The notes under the pieces: model-generated
What the model saw: only the letters and a program-made list of their open reading frames with translations
The model's database searches: none
Told to the model about the DNA's origin: nothing
Assembly (NCBI GenBank): GCA_019426215.1
Contig: CM033397.1
Coordinates: 27,468,480 to 27,532,479, forward strand
Direction of reading: 5' to 3'
Source: Buddleja alternifolia
Lineage: Eukaryota; Streptophyta; Magnoliopsida; Lamiales; Scrophulariaceae
Length of the DNA stretch: 64,000 nucleotides
Translations under genes and position numbers: made by a program
Part shown: positions 23,715 to 40,945 of the stretch, piece after piece
How positions within the stretch are numbered: position 1 is the first letter of the stretch
How the letters are laid out: every line of letters begins with the position of its first letter

Positions 23715-24738
23715 GTGTATATATATATACGTATACACACACATAATATAATATATATTATACAATAGAATGAAAAAAATAAAAAATGAGAGACAGGGGG
23801 TGGGGGGGCCTTCATTTTTAGTTTTATTTTAGTTTTAGGGTTTTTTTTTCACCTTTTTATTTCTTTTGTTTCTTTTTAGTTTTAGATTTTTATCTTTTTT
23901 CCATTTCGTATTTTCTTTTCAATTTTATATTTTAAAAGTTCAAGAAAATTGAGTCTTGCTCGTCTATATTTATAATAGTTAGTGTGATTATACGGTTCGC
24001 ATTGGATAAATATAAAAGTGGGATGTTGTCCATATATACAATATTTTACGAAATGTGTAAATTTGATTGGAGTATAAGTGGTTCTATATTTCTTTTTTCA
24101 TTTACATATAATATTCTATTTCCAATTTGATTGAGGCAAATTTATTTTCATCTTCTTATAATGAGATACTATGATGTTATATAAAATCTTTGCTTGAGCT
24201 CGAGTCGAGAAATATGGCGACACTCGGCTCGTGGGCAACCCTATTAAATACCACGTTAGTACTAAAATGAAATAATCGAGATTCAGTCGGTATTTATTTG
24301 AATATTGAGAAGCTAAAAAGGTATAATTTAAAATCCAATAAACAACAAACGAAATTATTAAAATGAAATTATAAATCACACAATATTGTAGAACAGGGAA
24401 AAAATAGTGAAATGATAGTGGGAATTATATTTTTTTTCAAATTATATATTATTAAATATTATTTAATAATAATAATTGGAATATTTGGAAAATTGAACAG
24501 GAATTCTTATTATATTAACTATGAAAAAGTAAGAAAGAGAATGAGTTGGATAGTGAGATAGTGTAATTAATGATAAAAGATTATGAAAAGATTGAAATGA
24601 TTGGTTCTTATATAGGGGAATGTGTAGTGTATTTAAAATTTGACCATTTTCTGTAGAATTTGGCTTAGACTGTGTATTTTTATTTTTTGGTAATCCAAAA
24701 AATGAAAATATTTTTAAGATTCACAACCATACATAGCC
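23411..24738. mobile_element. PIF/Harbinger-like non-autonomous TIR element (1.33 kb)
   Basis: Ends GGCTCCGTATAGTTGTG and, reversed, GGCTATGTATGGTTGTG, with TAA on both flanks (23408-23410 and 24739-24741), the classical PIF/Harbinger target. The interior is AT-rich with an AT/GT microsatellite at 23682-23745 and no transposase. Confidence 0.7.
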
Positions 24739-24876
24739 TAATAAATTCTCTGATCACATCAGGAAATATCTGAAGTTCAGAAGTTGATTCAGAGATTGTA
24801 ACTTCATGGACAAGTTACAAAGCTTGTGTACCAATTTTTTTTTGTGGCGGGTATCAAATTTTTACCATTATTAATT

Positions 24877-25130
24877 GGAAAAATTACATACAGACTCCCT
24901 CACATATTGTGTAATTACCAAAAATCTTTCTTCTTTTTCGAAAATTATCAACACACACCCTCAAGAAATCTATTTGTAAGGTTTACATGTGTAAAAGTAA
25001 ATTTTTAAATACACAGGGGTGTGATTGTAAGAAATATCTTATATAAGGGGGATTTTATGTAATTTTCAAAAAATGAAAGAAATTTTATATAATTATACAA
25101 TAAGTGAGGAGGTTTGTGTGCAGTTTTTCC
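24877..25130. mobile_element. Small inverted-repeat MITE (254 bp)
   Basis: The first about 40 bp (GGAAAAATTACATACAGAC...) pairs with the reverse complement of the last about 40 bp (GGAAAAACTGCACACAAAC...). The flanks are TTAATT on both sides. The terminal theme, GACTCCCTCAC followed by a direct T/A-rich stretch, resembles the neighbouring element at 25141, suggesting relatedness. Confidence 0.6.
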
Positions 25131-25140
25131 TTAATTAAAA

Positions 25141-26095
25141 GGGATAAATACAGACGCCCCCCTCACTTATAAGGTGATGTGCACTTTGCCCACTCATCCA
25201 TTGAAAAGTGCACCCGACACCCTCATCTATCATAAAATGTGCACTTAACCCCCTCAGTCAGATTCGAGCAGAACACAGGGGGCAAAGTGCTACAAACCGC
25301 ATAGGTGAGGGGTAGTCTACTTAGTTCTTAAATTTCTTGCATTTTCTAATTTTTCTGTTAAATTTAAATATTCTTAATTTTTCAAAATTAAAAAGACAAT
25401 TCAAAAATCCAGAAACATGAATATAAATAAGAATAAAATGAAAAAAAGTATAAAAATAAAAATTTTGAAAATAAGAAAGTTAGTAAAAAAAAAATCTTTT
25501 TTTATGTCTGATTTATTTTTTTTCTGAAAAAGACAATTCAAAAATCCGGAAACATGAAAATAAATAGGAAAAAAATAAAAATTCTAAAAAAAAAAATTAG
25601 TAAAAAATTAAAAAAATTCCTTTTTTATTGTTCTAATTTATTTTTTTCTGGATTTTTCAAATTTTTATTTTGTCTTATTACTTTTCTATTTTTTCAGAAA
25701 TTTAGTTGAATTTTATTTTTTTCGGAATTTTCTAGTTTCCTTTGACTTCTTTATAAAAATTTTAAAATTTTAAAGATTATTTCTGAGTTTTTCCTTTCTT
25801 TTTGTGTTTTTTTTCTCAAATTTGTTTTAATTATTCAAATTTTTTTATTTTTAAAAAATTGAGAATATTTGAATTTAAAAAAAAATTAAAAAATGCAAGA
25901 AATTTAAAAACTAAACAGATTACCACCTCACCTATGCGGTTTGTAGCACTTTGCCCCCTGTGTTTTGCCCGAACCTGACCGAGCGGGTTAAGTGCACATT
26001 TTATGATAGGTAAGGGTGTCGGGTGCACTTTTCAATAGGTCAGGGGGCAAAGTGCACATTACCCTATAGGTGAGGGGGGTGTCCACATTTATCCC
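25141..26095. mobile_element. Mutator-like foldback element (955 bp) with long TIRs
   Basis: The outer about 245 bp at each end are inverted copies, starting GGGATAAATACAGACGCCC at the left and, reversed, GGGATAAATGTGGACACCC at the right. The flanks are a perfect 9-bp target duplication TAATTAAAA (25132-25140 and 26096-26104), which is diagnostic of Mutator-like elements. The centre has an imperfect tandem repeat around GACAATTCAAAAATCC (25391 and 25530) and no transposase. A transcript would fold into a long hairpin. Confidence 0.85.
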
Positions 26096-26104
26096 TAATT
26101 AAAA

Positions 26105-26770
26105 CTTTGAAATATATTTTCTTAGATTACCTTGGGCGGCTGTTTATTTGCAGGGCTTCAGAGGATAAAAGGGTCTAATTCTAAAAGGTATTCCCCATGC
26201 ATGTGACTGCAGAGGACATCCTAGGGGTGTATACGGTCGGGTTCGTGGGGTTTTTTTTAAAACCAAGCGGTTTGGGTCGATCGGATTTAATGTTTTAGCG
26301 GGCGGGTTATCAAATTATAGTTGTAATTTTTACAAATTATCTGTAGTAATAATTAGTAAGTAAGAAATGAGATATTATACTCGTTGTACATTTAACTAAA
26401 AAAATTGAGTTGGTGACAAATACACAAATAAGGGGTGTTATTAAATAAAATTCATATTATAGTGATTTCTAATGAGTGAAAAACACTAAAATATTAATAA
26501 AATTAATATTTTTTATAAATTTATCATCAAAATATACATATATATAAATTTTTCGTTCTAATCAAATAAAAATAAGTGTTCGAACGAGTCAATTTGTTTG
26601 TACAAATAAAAAATAAAGTATGTTACATGAATATAAATAAACCACTCTTATTAGAGAGCATATATGCATATATAGTTTTTAGAGTTTAGTGTCAATCTTT
26701 AATTATATATACTTATACTTGTAACATAAATGATTAGTGGTCAATATTCCTTATACCATAAAGTAATATT
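26105..26770. other. Intergenic with a possible hAT end
   Basis: No gene. At 26222-26250 the sequence TAGGGGTGTATACGGTCGGG resembles the terminus of a common plant hAT-type MITE, but no matching second end was found, so it is probably a decayed fragment. Confidence 0.4.
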
Positions 26771-27059
26771 TGTTATGAAATAAACTCAAATATTATAAAG
26801 TTGAGAGAATGAGAGAATTAAGTAGAGAACTCTTTTATTGATATTCTTGTATCTGTTTACAATACAATGTCATAGTCTATTTATAGGCACAAAACAATAA
26901 CTTCAAAGGTTTATTACATTATAATAAGAATAAACTATATTAATTAAAGTTGAGTGGCCAACAAATTGAGAGATGAATAGACACCACAAGTAATGATTAA
27001 AGTTGAGTGGCCAACAAATTGGGAGATGAATAGACATCCACAAATAATTATTCATAATA
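26771..27059 (-). repeat. 3' LTR of the copia element
   Basis: 289 bp, plus-strand ends TGTTATGAAAT and TTCATAATA. It contains an internal tandem duplication of a 53-bp unit starting ATTAAAGTTGAGTGG (26943 and 26996), shared with the other LTR. The polypurine tract (minus strand AAGGGGGAG, 27060-27068) abuts it. Confidence 0.9.
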
Positions 27060-27274
27060 CTCCCCCTTGGATGTCTATCACTTAAAAATATGCCTCGTTA
27101 AAACCTTACTAGAAAAAACCCAATGGGACAAAAACCTAGTGAAGGAAAAAGAGTACATATCAATACGCAATCAGATGCTGGCTCATTAAAAACCTTACCA
27201 GGAAAACCCAGTGGGAAAAACCTTGGTTAAGGGAAAAAGAGTGCAGCGCGTATTATCTCCCCCTCATGACAATA

Positions 27275-28850
27275 TCAGTCAAGATCGTTAAGTCTGTGTA
27301 CTCCAATATTGTGGACTAGTTTTTCAAACGTTGCTGTGGGAAGTGCCTTGGTGAACAAATCAGCAAGATTATCACTGGAACGGATTTGTTGAACATTAAT
27401 ATCACCATTCTTCTGAAGATCATGAGTGAAAAAGAACTTTGGTGAAATATGTTTTGTTTTATCTCCGTTAATGTACCCTTCTTTCAATTGTACGATACAT
27501 GCGGAATTATCTTCATATAAGATCGTCGGGATCATTTTTCCAGAAGATAAACCACAAGTCCCTCGAATGTGTTGAATCATGGATCTTAACCAAACACATT
27601 CTCGACTTGCCTCATGAATAGCCAAGATTTCTACATGATTAGATGATGCGGCCGATATAGTTTGTTTCATAGATCGCCATGAAATGGCTGTGCCACCACA
27701 TGTAAATAAATAGCCCGTTTGTGAACGACCATTATGAGGATCAGACATATATCCAGCATCTGCATATCCAACCAATTCGGACTTGGGTACATTTGAATAA
27801 AACAAGCCCATATCGATTGTTCCTCTAAGGTAGCGGAGTACCTGTTTAACCCCATTCCAATGCCTTCGTGTAGGAGAAGAACTATATCTTGCTAATAGAT
27901 TAACAGCGAATGCTATATCAGGTCGAGTATGACAAGCAAGATACATTAGTGCACCGATTGCACTTAGATATGGTACTTCAGGACCAAGTAGTTCTTCATC
28001 ACTTTCTTGAGGTCGAAAAGGATCTTTGTTCACATCTAGTGACCTTACGACCATCGGGGTGCTCAATGGATGTGATTTATCCATATAGAATCGTTTTAGC
28101 ACCTTTGATATATAAGCGTCTTGATATACAAAAATTCCGTTCTTTAAATATTCAATTCGCAACCCAAGGCAAAATTTTGTTCTTCCAAGATCTTTCATCT
28201 CAAATTCTTTCTTTAAGCAATTAACAGTTTTTGAAATCTCTTCAGGAGTTCCAACGATATTTAAATCGTCAACATAAACTGTAATTATAACAAACTCATT
28301 TCCAGATGAAAATACAAGGACAAATTTGATCATTCTTATATCCTTCCTTCAACAAATATTCACTGAGACGATTATACCATATTCGTCCAGATTGTTTCAG
28401 TCCATACAATGACTTACTTAATTTAATTGAATAATGTTCTCGAGAACTTGATTTATATGCTTCAGGCATACTAAATCCTTCAGGGATTTTCATATATATA
28501 TCATTATCAAGCGAGCCATACAAATAGGCTGTAATAACATCCATTAGACGCAAATCAAGTTTTTCATGCACTGCCAGACTTATTATATAACGAAAAGTAG
28601 TTGCATCCACCACAGGAGAATCAATCTCCTCATATCTATGCCAGGTCGTTGCGAAAACCCTTGGGCAACAAGACGTGCCTTATATCTTACAATTTCATTT
28701 TTCTCATTGCGTTTTCACACAAATACCCATTTGTATCCTACTGGCTTTACATCTTCAGGTGTACAGACTACAGGTCCAAAAACTTTTACATCTTCAGGTG
28801 TACGGACTACAGGTCCAAAAACTTTTCGTTTGTTCAAGCGAGTTTATCTC
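27275..28850 (-). pseudogene. Copia reverse transcriptase and RNase H
   Basis: RT begins near 28850. An in-frame 39-bp duplication (28747-28825) repeats 13 residues just before the conserved start of RT. The next open frame (28296-28613) has DVITAYLYGSLDNDIYM and SLYGLKQSGRIWYN. A frameshift near 28325 moves to the 352-codon frame 27275-28333. That frame carries the catalytic YVDD (28265-28276), LGLRIEY, CHTRPDIAFAV and RNase H blocks (GYADAGYMSD, LADLFTKALP). The last frame has no stop and looks intact. Confidence 0.9.
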
Positions 28851-28868
28851 TGCCCTCATTGCGTCTTT

Positions 28869-30263
28869 TCATTTTGGCCAATCATTTCTTTGTCGACATT
28901 TATTAACAGACTTTGGTCCTTGATCCTCATTATCATTCATCATATTTAGCGCTACATTATATGCAAATTTATCGTCAACGTTGACTTCATTTCGATTCCA
29001 TCGTATCCCGTTCATAACATAATCGATTGAGGTCTCATTATTTTCACAATTTTCAGGTACATGAGGTTCTTCTGGAACCGAAATATTAGTTATGATTGGG
29101 GACTCTTCTGGAGTTATTTTATCCTCAATTAGACCATCTTGATTCTTAGCTCCTTTTCTTTTTCGAGGATGACTATCTTTGGAATCGATAGGTCTACCAC
29201 GCTTCAGGAGTGCAGTAGACTCATTACTTTGACCTTCAGGGACAACAATTCTTACTGGAGTATTAACAGCTGGTACATGTGACTTAGTCACTTTCTTTAG
29301 GTCAGTAAATGCGTCTGGCAGTTGGTTAGCTAAACCTTGCAAGTGAATTATCTTTTGAACTTCCAGTTCACTTTGTTTTGTTCGAGGATCAAGATGAGAT
29401 AAAGATAATTCATTCCAACTAATTTTCTTTTCCAGCTGTTTATTTTCTCCCCCTAATGTTGGGAAATCTGATTCATCAAAATGACAATCAGCAAATCGAG
29501 CCGTAAATAAATCTCCAGCCAATGGCTCTAGATAATTTATTATCGATGGAGACTCGAATCCAACATATATTCCCAACTTCCTTTGAGGACCCATCTTAGT
29601 GCGTTGTGGTGGAGCAATTGGAACATATACCGCACATCCAAAAATTCTTAGATGGGAAATATTTGGTTCCTGACCACAAACCAAGTGTAATGGGGAGAAT
29701 TTATGATAACTTGTTGGTCTTATGCGAATAAGTGCTGCTGAATGCAAAATAGCATGTCCCCAACAAGAAATAGGAAGTTTTGATCTCATAAGTAAAGGTC
29801 TTGCAATTAACTGCAGATGCTTAATAAACGATTCTGCTAGACCGTTATGTGTATGAACATATGCTACAGGATGTTCAACATCAATTTCAATAGACATACA
29901 ATAGTCATTGAACGTTTTGGAAGTAAATTCAGCCGCATTATCAAGGTGTATCTTCTTAATTGGATAATGAAGAAAATGTGCTCGTAGTCTAATCAATTGA
30001 GCAAGCAATCTCGCAAACGCCATGTTGCGAGTTGATAACAAAGATACATGTGACCACCTGGTTGATGCATCAATTAAAACCATAAAATATCTAAATGGTC
30101 CACACGACGGGTGTATTGGTCCACAAATATTGCCTTGAATACGTTCCAAAAACGTAAGAGATTCACTTCCTACTTTTGTTGTTGATGGTCGAATAATCAA
30201 CTTTCCTTGTGAACAACCAGCACATGAGAAATCATTCGATTGAAGAATCTGCTGGTTCTTCAA
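28869..30263 (-). pseudogene. Copia integrase
   Basis: An open frame of 464 codons. CAGCSQGK (residues 14-21) completes the zinc finger. The catalytic triad should be D-D-E. The second Asp is D108 in HLDNAAEFTS and the Glu is E144 in HNGLAESF, at the right spacing. The first, normally in QGDICGP, is Asn 45 (QGNICGP). The copia-specific C-terminal block (FADCHFDESDFPTLGG) is present. Integrase would insert the DNA copy into the host genome; the missing first Asp should abolish catalysis. Confidence 0.9.
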
Positions 30264-30796
30264 TGGATTCGCATCATAATTGATCCGGGATGGCCCAACC
30301 GGTCATGCCAAACAACAAACTTATTTTGATTTGTAAACTTCTGGTTTACGATAACATGTGTTTCAATAGTAGATGCATGCGTATAGTACAAACCGGAGGA
30401 AAATCCAGGCAAATTTTGCAATATACATTTGTTACCAGATATTGTATTAATGATGTAAAGATACTCAATATTGCCATCACTTGTTGTCTCAATATGATAT
30501 CCATTTCGGCGGATATCTTTGAAGCTTAGTAAATTTCTTTGAGACTTAGTAGAATATAATGCTTCATCAATATAAAATTGTGTTCCTCCGGGTAACAATA
30601 TATTAGCTCTGCCGGAGCCTTCAATTAATTTTGCACTACCCGATATAGTACTAACATTGGCATCTTGCATTACTAAATAAGAGAAGTATTTTTTATTCTT
30701 GAGGATGTTGTGAGTTGTTGCATTATCAATGAGACACATATCTTTATTATTGATGTTGCTGCTGATCGAGTAAATCTTTAAAATGATAAAAGACAA
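30260..30796 (-). pseudogene. Copia protease and GAG-pre-integrase
   Basis: An open frame of 178 codons. The protease active site reads CLIDNATTHNIL where the family normally has D-S/T-A/G-T; the residue after the catalytic Asp is Asn. The GAG-pre-integrase part ends with WHDRLGHPGS, which supplies the two His of the integrase zinc finger; the two Cys (CAGC) lie in the next frame. The break between the frames is a single stop/frameshift near 30260. Confidence 0.8.
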
Positions 30797-31059
30797 ATTT
30801 ATAAATAATTACTTCATTAATGAAAACAGCACATTTTTATATTTATTTTAAAACCACTAAAAATAAGATTTATAAAATTTGTTATGATTACTTGCATCTC
30901 CAATCAAATGATCAATTTTTCTATCAAGATCAGTCAGTAAAGAAATCAACAACATCTAAATGAATGTCATCAAATCGGCCATGATCAGGATCGCTTTCTT
31001 CAAAAACAAAATTTGTTTCTATCTTCTTTCCTTTACCTTTCAGCGATTCTTAGTAAAGG

Positions 31060-31497
31060 TCAACAAGATGCTGTGGTGTACGATAGGTACATGACCAATG
31101 ACCTTTACCACCACAACGATAGCATAAATTTTCCACAAATTTGCTATTTTGATCACCTTCATTTTTCTCTTCATTATTTTTCCACTTCTGGTGGAAAGAT
31201 GTGTTCTTTGAATCACCACCACGATTTCCATGACCATATCCACGACCACGTCCACATCCATGATTTCTTTAATGATTAAAATAGTTATGTGCTACTACAT
31301 TCACTTCAGGGAATGTAGCAGAACTAGTTGGACGGGACTCATGATTAAAATAATTATATATTTCTCAACACATTCACTTCAGGGAATGAAGTATAGTTAT
31401 TTGCATCAAGATGAATTTCAACATCTAACACCAAAGAGAAATAATTTTTCCCCGTAATATCAAGAGCCACAAAATTAAGTTTTGCAAGATTCGTCAT
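31060..31497 (-). pseudogene. Copia gag with large internal deletion
   Basis: The ATG is at 31495-31497. The start MTNLAKLNFVALDITGKN is the usual beginning of this copia gag and runs about 33 codons to EIHLDAN. It then jumps directly to FPEVNV, a block that normally lies just before the zinc knuckle, and this block occurs twice. The knuckle CYRCGGKGHWSC is at about 31090-31130, with the final Cys spacing shortened by two residues. Most of the capsid domain is missing, so the product could not assemble. Confidence 0.75.
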
Positions 31498-31990
31498 TAT
31501 AATTAATACAATCATCAAAGTATAAAAAAATTAGGAATCAAACAATCATTATATTTCTAGCGAGATATTAATCCACATAAAATATCATGAAAACCTATGT
31601 GAAAAAATAATAATTCATGAAAATACGAATATGAGTCAGGTGGACATTGGACATTTTGAAGTGCAAAACATACTTCAAAGTATTGCAAATATGTGGCTAA
31701 TATTCTCTCTAGAATAGGTCACTGTAATTTCTTCTTAGAAATGGGACAAATTATTAAATGTATATTTGATGAAATTAAACATTAAAAGACTTGCAACTGT
31801 CCGTGAATTGATGCAAAGCAAATGAAAATATTTCTATTTTCTAAACATCAAATACATGTTTTTATATGTAGTAGTTAAAAGATAATATTTACCTTAAAGT
31901 TGAGAAAATTAAGAACCTCACTTGCGTGCTAAAAATTCCACCGACTCGCTATCGCAATTCCTCGGATTGAAAAGCCAACAACTTGAGACG
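31498..31990 (-). other. Untranslated leader of the copia element
   Basis: About 490 bp between primer site and gag start, AT-rich, with no open frame. It is longer than the usual leader of such elements. Confidence 0.5.
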
Positions 31991-32006
31991 GATCGTGCTG
32001 ATAACG

Positions 32007-32300
32007 TGTTATGAAATAAACTCAAATATTATAAAGTTGAGAGAATAAAATGAGAGAATTAAGTAGAGAACTCTTTTATTGATATTTTTATGTCTGTTTA
32101 CAATACAATGTCATAGCTTATTTATAGGCACAAAACAATAACTTCAAAGGTTTATTACATTATAATAAGAATAAACTATATTAATTAAAGTTGAGTGGCC
32201 AACGAATTGAGAGATGAATAGACACCACAAGTAATGATTAAAGTTGAGTGGCCAATAAATTGGGAGATAAATAGATATCCACGAATAATTATTCATAATA
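32007..32300 (-). repeat. 5' LTR of the copia element
   Basis: 294 bp, including a 5-bp insertion relative to the partner LTR. The primer site (minus strand CGTTATCAGCACGATC, 31991-32006) directly follows, a sequence common in plant copia elements with short LTRs. Confidence 0.9.
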
Positions 32301-32601
32301 ATATTTAAATGAGAGTTGAATGACAAAAGTGAACTACGTAATGTCTGACCCTCCAGATGAGGTACGTATGCAATTTCATTTCAAGTCCGGTCTCTCATTA
32401 GCTGTGCCATCAGAAAGTCTTGCCAGCAATTCAACGTCATTACGTGACAATCTTAGGAAGGATGAAAATTATCGTCATGCCCTGGAGACGGATTTAGGTG
32501 GCATCAATTTCCTATTCAAGGCAAAATGAGTTTGTGTATATATGTAGTACAAATATGAAGGAAGCGCTCGTCTATTTATAGCTCAAAACTAAGACTACAA
32601 T

Positions 32602-33268
32602 CTATGATACATAGATAAAGATACGAGGATATTGATACAATACAATACAGATATAAAATAGTACAATTTCTGAACTTTTAGAATACGTTTATGTATATCA
32701 TATATAATATTTAATAATAAATTTAATTCAATAGATTCATTTATATAAGTAAAATTTTGTCTAGTTTTTTAAATTTCTTTGGTGTTTGTTAAGTTTTAAA
32801 TTTAAACAAAAGACCAAAAAACATTATCTCTTTTCCTATTTTAGCTCAAAAAGTATTGCACAATATCAAATATATACACTCTTTGGTATCCAAGTCGTGT
32901 CGGATGCTTCAAATTTTATATCGAAAACGGTATTCAAGATTTTCTTCTTTATTTTTATTTGCGGACATTTCTAAAAAATTAAGTTTTAATTTTTTAACAA
33001 AAGACCAAAAAATATAACTATCTCTTTTCCTATTTTAGCTCAATAAGTATTGTACAATATCAAATATATACACTCTTTGGTATCCAAAGCGTGTCGGATA
33101 CTTCAAATTTTATATCAGAAACAGTATTCAAAATTTTCTTTTTATTTTTATTTTCGGATACTTCAAAAATATTTCGGACACAATATCCGGAATTATCCGT
33201 AGTGGATATATGTACAATACAGATACGATACCATGCAGATTATTTTTAAGAGTATCCGTACATCATAA
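32602..33268. mobile_element. Diverged hAT-like TIR element (667 bp)
   Basis: Left end CTATGATACATAG, right end reversed TTATGATGTACGG. The flanks are ACTACAAT and ACTGCAAT, an 8-bp target duplication with one mismatch. The ends and the terminal GTATCCGTACATCATA match the family at 2655-3579. A 190-bp unit is tandemly duplicated inside it (32789-32978 and 32979-33170). Confidence 0.65.
32789..33170. repeat. Two-unit tandem repeat, period 190 bp
   Basis: Each unit starts TTAAGTTTTAA and contains ACACTCTTTGGTATCCAA followed by GTGTCGGAT. The two are about 90 percent alike by eye. Confined to the hAT-like element. Confidence 0.85.
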
Positions 33269-33799
33269 ACTGCAATGATTAATGTAAAATGACAAAAGTA
33301 CCCCGCCCCTACCCATATACAGTACTTGGAATCTTTGGCAGGACAAAGAATGAGGATACATTGAATATAATAAAGTGATGTAGTTGGTTGGATTTGATTT
33401 TAATTTGTGGGACATATTGCACCAAGGAAAAAGACAAACGCGAATCAATTACTCCTATATCCTTAATTCTTCCTCAGTTGTCCCCTTTTGCTAGCGAATG
33501 CTTTGAATTTGTTTGCGACCAATTTTACTCGGAGACCTCGTCCCATGTGAAATTATTGAAGTTCAATTGTTTTAACATCGCATCAATTTATCAATGTATG
33601 TATTAATTGAAACTCTAATTATTTACAATTTTTACAAATCCCTTTATCTCTCTACAACAATACTGGTACAATATTATCTTGCAAGTTAACGACTTGAACG
33701 CACAGCAACTAGATTTACAGATACCGACTTCCAGTAACGTTGGTTGAATTTTAACCAAACTTCCACAACACTTGGAAAGTTATGTTCGCCAAATTGATG
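33269..33799. other. Region downstream of TGS1
   Basis: 530 bp between the hAT-like element and the TGS1 stop codon. It must hold the TGS1 3' UTR and polyadenylation region. No strong AATAAA was identified and no other gene is seen. Confidence 0.5.
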
Positions 33800-39785
<5,986 letters not shown>

Positions 39786-40945
39786 ACTGCTTCAATCCCT
39801 AAGTGGTTTTTTCTATATAATAGTAACCGATGGCTTAAAATTTATAAAGGGTTTGGGGCTTTAAATACTGGAAGTCGAAAAAGCAAAACTCCTCAATCTC
39901 AACACAGCAAAAAGGAAAAAAGCAGAAGTTTTCGATAACGGATGTCAAACTTTAGTCAATGGTTACGTTACGCAGTGTGAGCCGACAGCTGAGGAAGGCC
40001 GAACTGCGCCATAGCAAAACCTTAATGAAGTTGTTTACACAATCTTTGCATTATTTAAGCAATCATCTCTTTAGATTTTACTATAAAAACTGAGAGATTC
40101 TTTTTAAAGATAGTTATTAATTACATTAACAAGATTGAATAATGTAATATATTTCTTATGATGATTCAATAATGTAATCTAAATATTAACATGTCTAGTG
40201 AAGATTATTATGTTTACAATATATTATTTTGAATCTTTTGAAGTCTGAACCAACTATCCCCCCCATGGCTTTTTTGGCGTAAATGAGCCGAATTCTAGTC
40301 GAGCCAGGTGATCTTTTCAGGCTGAAGCTTGAATATTGCCACTTGAGCTCGAGCTCATCAAGCCGGGTTCGGAGAGCTAGAGCTCAAGCTCGTAACCTGT
40401 GAACTCCGCTCGACTCGAGCACGCAAGCTAGAGTCGAGTCGAGCCTAGGCTCCAGATCGCAAGCCTGGGCTCGAATTTGTGCAGCCAACATTGTTTGCAG
40501 ATAAACCGTCAAAGAAATAAACATTCAAAGTTTCTATTAATTCTTATTCATAAAATGCAAATTTTAAGGTGAGAAAGAAAGAAATCACAATTGAGTACAT
40601 ACATGGGCTTCTCATAGATTTCCATTCCTTTCCAACAAAAAATCAGTAAAAAAAAAAGGATGGATTACCCCTGAGAACTGAGAAGGCGGCGGTGGTGGCT
40701 TCGCACAGTGGTGGTGGAGCTTCACTACGATGTGGAAGCGGCGGGAGTTGGGGTTAGGCTGAGGCGATGGTGGTTTTCCGATGGATAGTTGAAGGTTCTT
40801 TCACGTTGCTGGGGTAGAGTAGTAGACTAAGAGCCCCTTTGCCCCAACTTTTGCAGCGCCTGGACACGCAAATTTTTGATTTGTTTGGCCTTCTTTTCAT
40901 TTTTTTTTTCCTTTTTGTACATTTTTGCCGCTTTTGAAAAAGCTA
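39786..40945. other. Upstream region of TGS1 and decayed repeat
   Basis: No other gene identified. At 40290-40480 there is a dense run of GCTCGAG/GAGCTC-type words (for example CTTGAGCTCGAGCTC), typical of a widespread plant repeat. Similar words reappear at 43045-43160, as if one element had been split by the insertions between them. At 40680-40800 a GGCGGTGGTGG-rich stretch has no usable frame. Confidence 0.5.
39841..39848 (-). promoter_or_regulatory. Possible TATA box of TGS1
   Basis: On the minus strand AAACCCTTTATAAATT lies about 56 bp upstream of the ATG. The TTTATAAA core is TATA-like and the adjoining AAACCC resembles a telo-box, common in promoters of RNA-processing and translation genes. 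The short distance to the ATG would leave a leader of only about 25-30 nt. Confidence 0.35.

Larger units (their letters stand above)
26771..32300 (-). mobile_element. Full-length Ty1/copia retrotransposon with 5-bp TSD
   Basis: Two LTRs (26771-27059 and 32007-32300) share end sequence and differ by roughly ten substitutions and one 5-bp indel. The element is bounded by the perfect target duplication ATATT (26766-26770 and 32301-32305). On the minus strand the order is 5' LTR, primer site, gag, protease, integrase, RT, RNase H, polypurine tract, 3' LTR: the Ty1/copia order. Reading frames are long, but gag has an internal deletion, pol has several frame breaks, and two active-site residues are changed. 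It is therefore a fairly young but dead copy. Confidence 0.95.

Noticed and set aside
28566..28949. Plus-strand frames of 82-127 codons
   Set aside because: Antisense shadows of copia RT, extended by the 39-bp in-frame duplication.
32320..32529. Plus-strand frame of 69 codons (MTKVNYVMSDPPDEV...)
   Set aside because: No recognisable domain, splice partners or promoter; it sits between two transposable elements. It may be a gene fragment but I cannot support a call.
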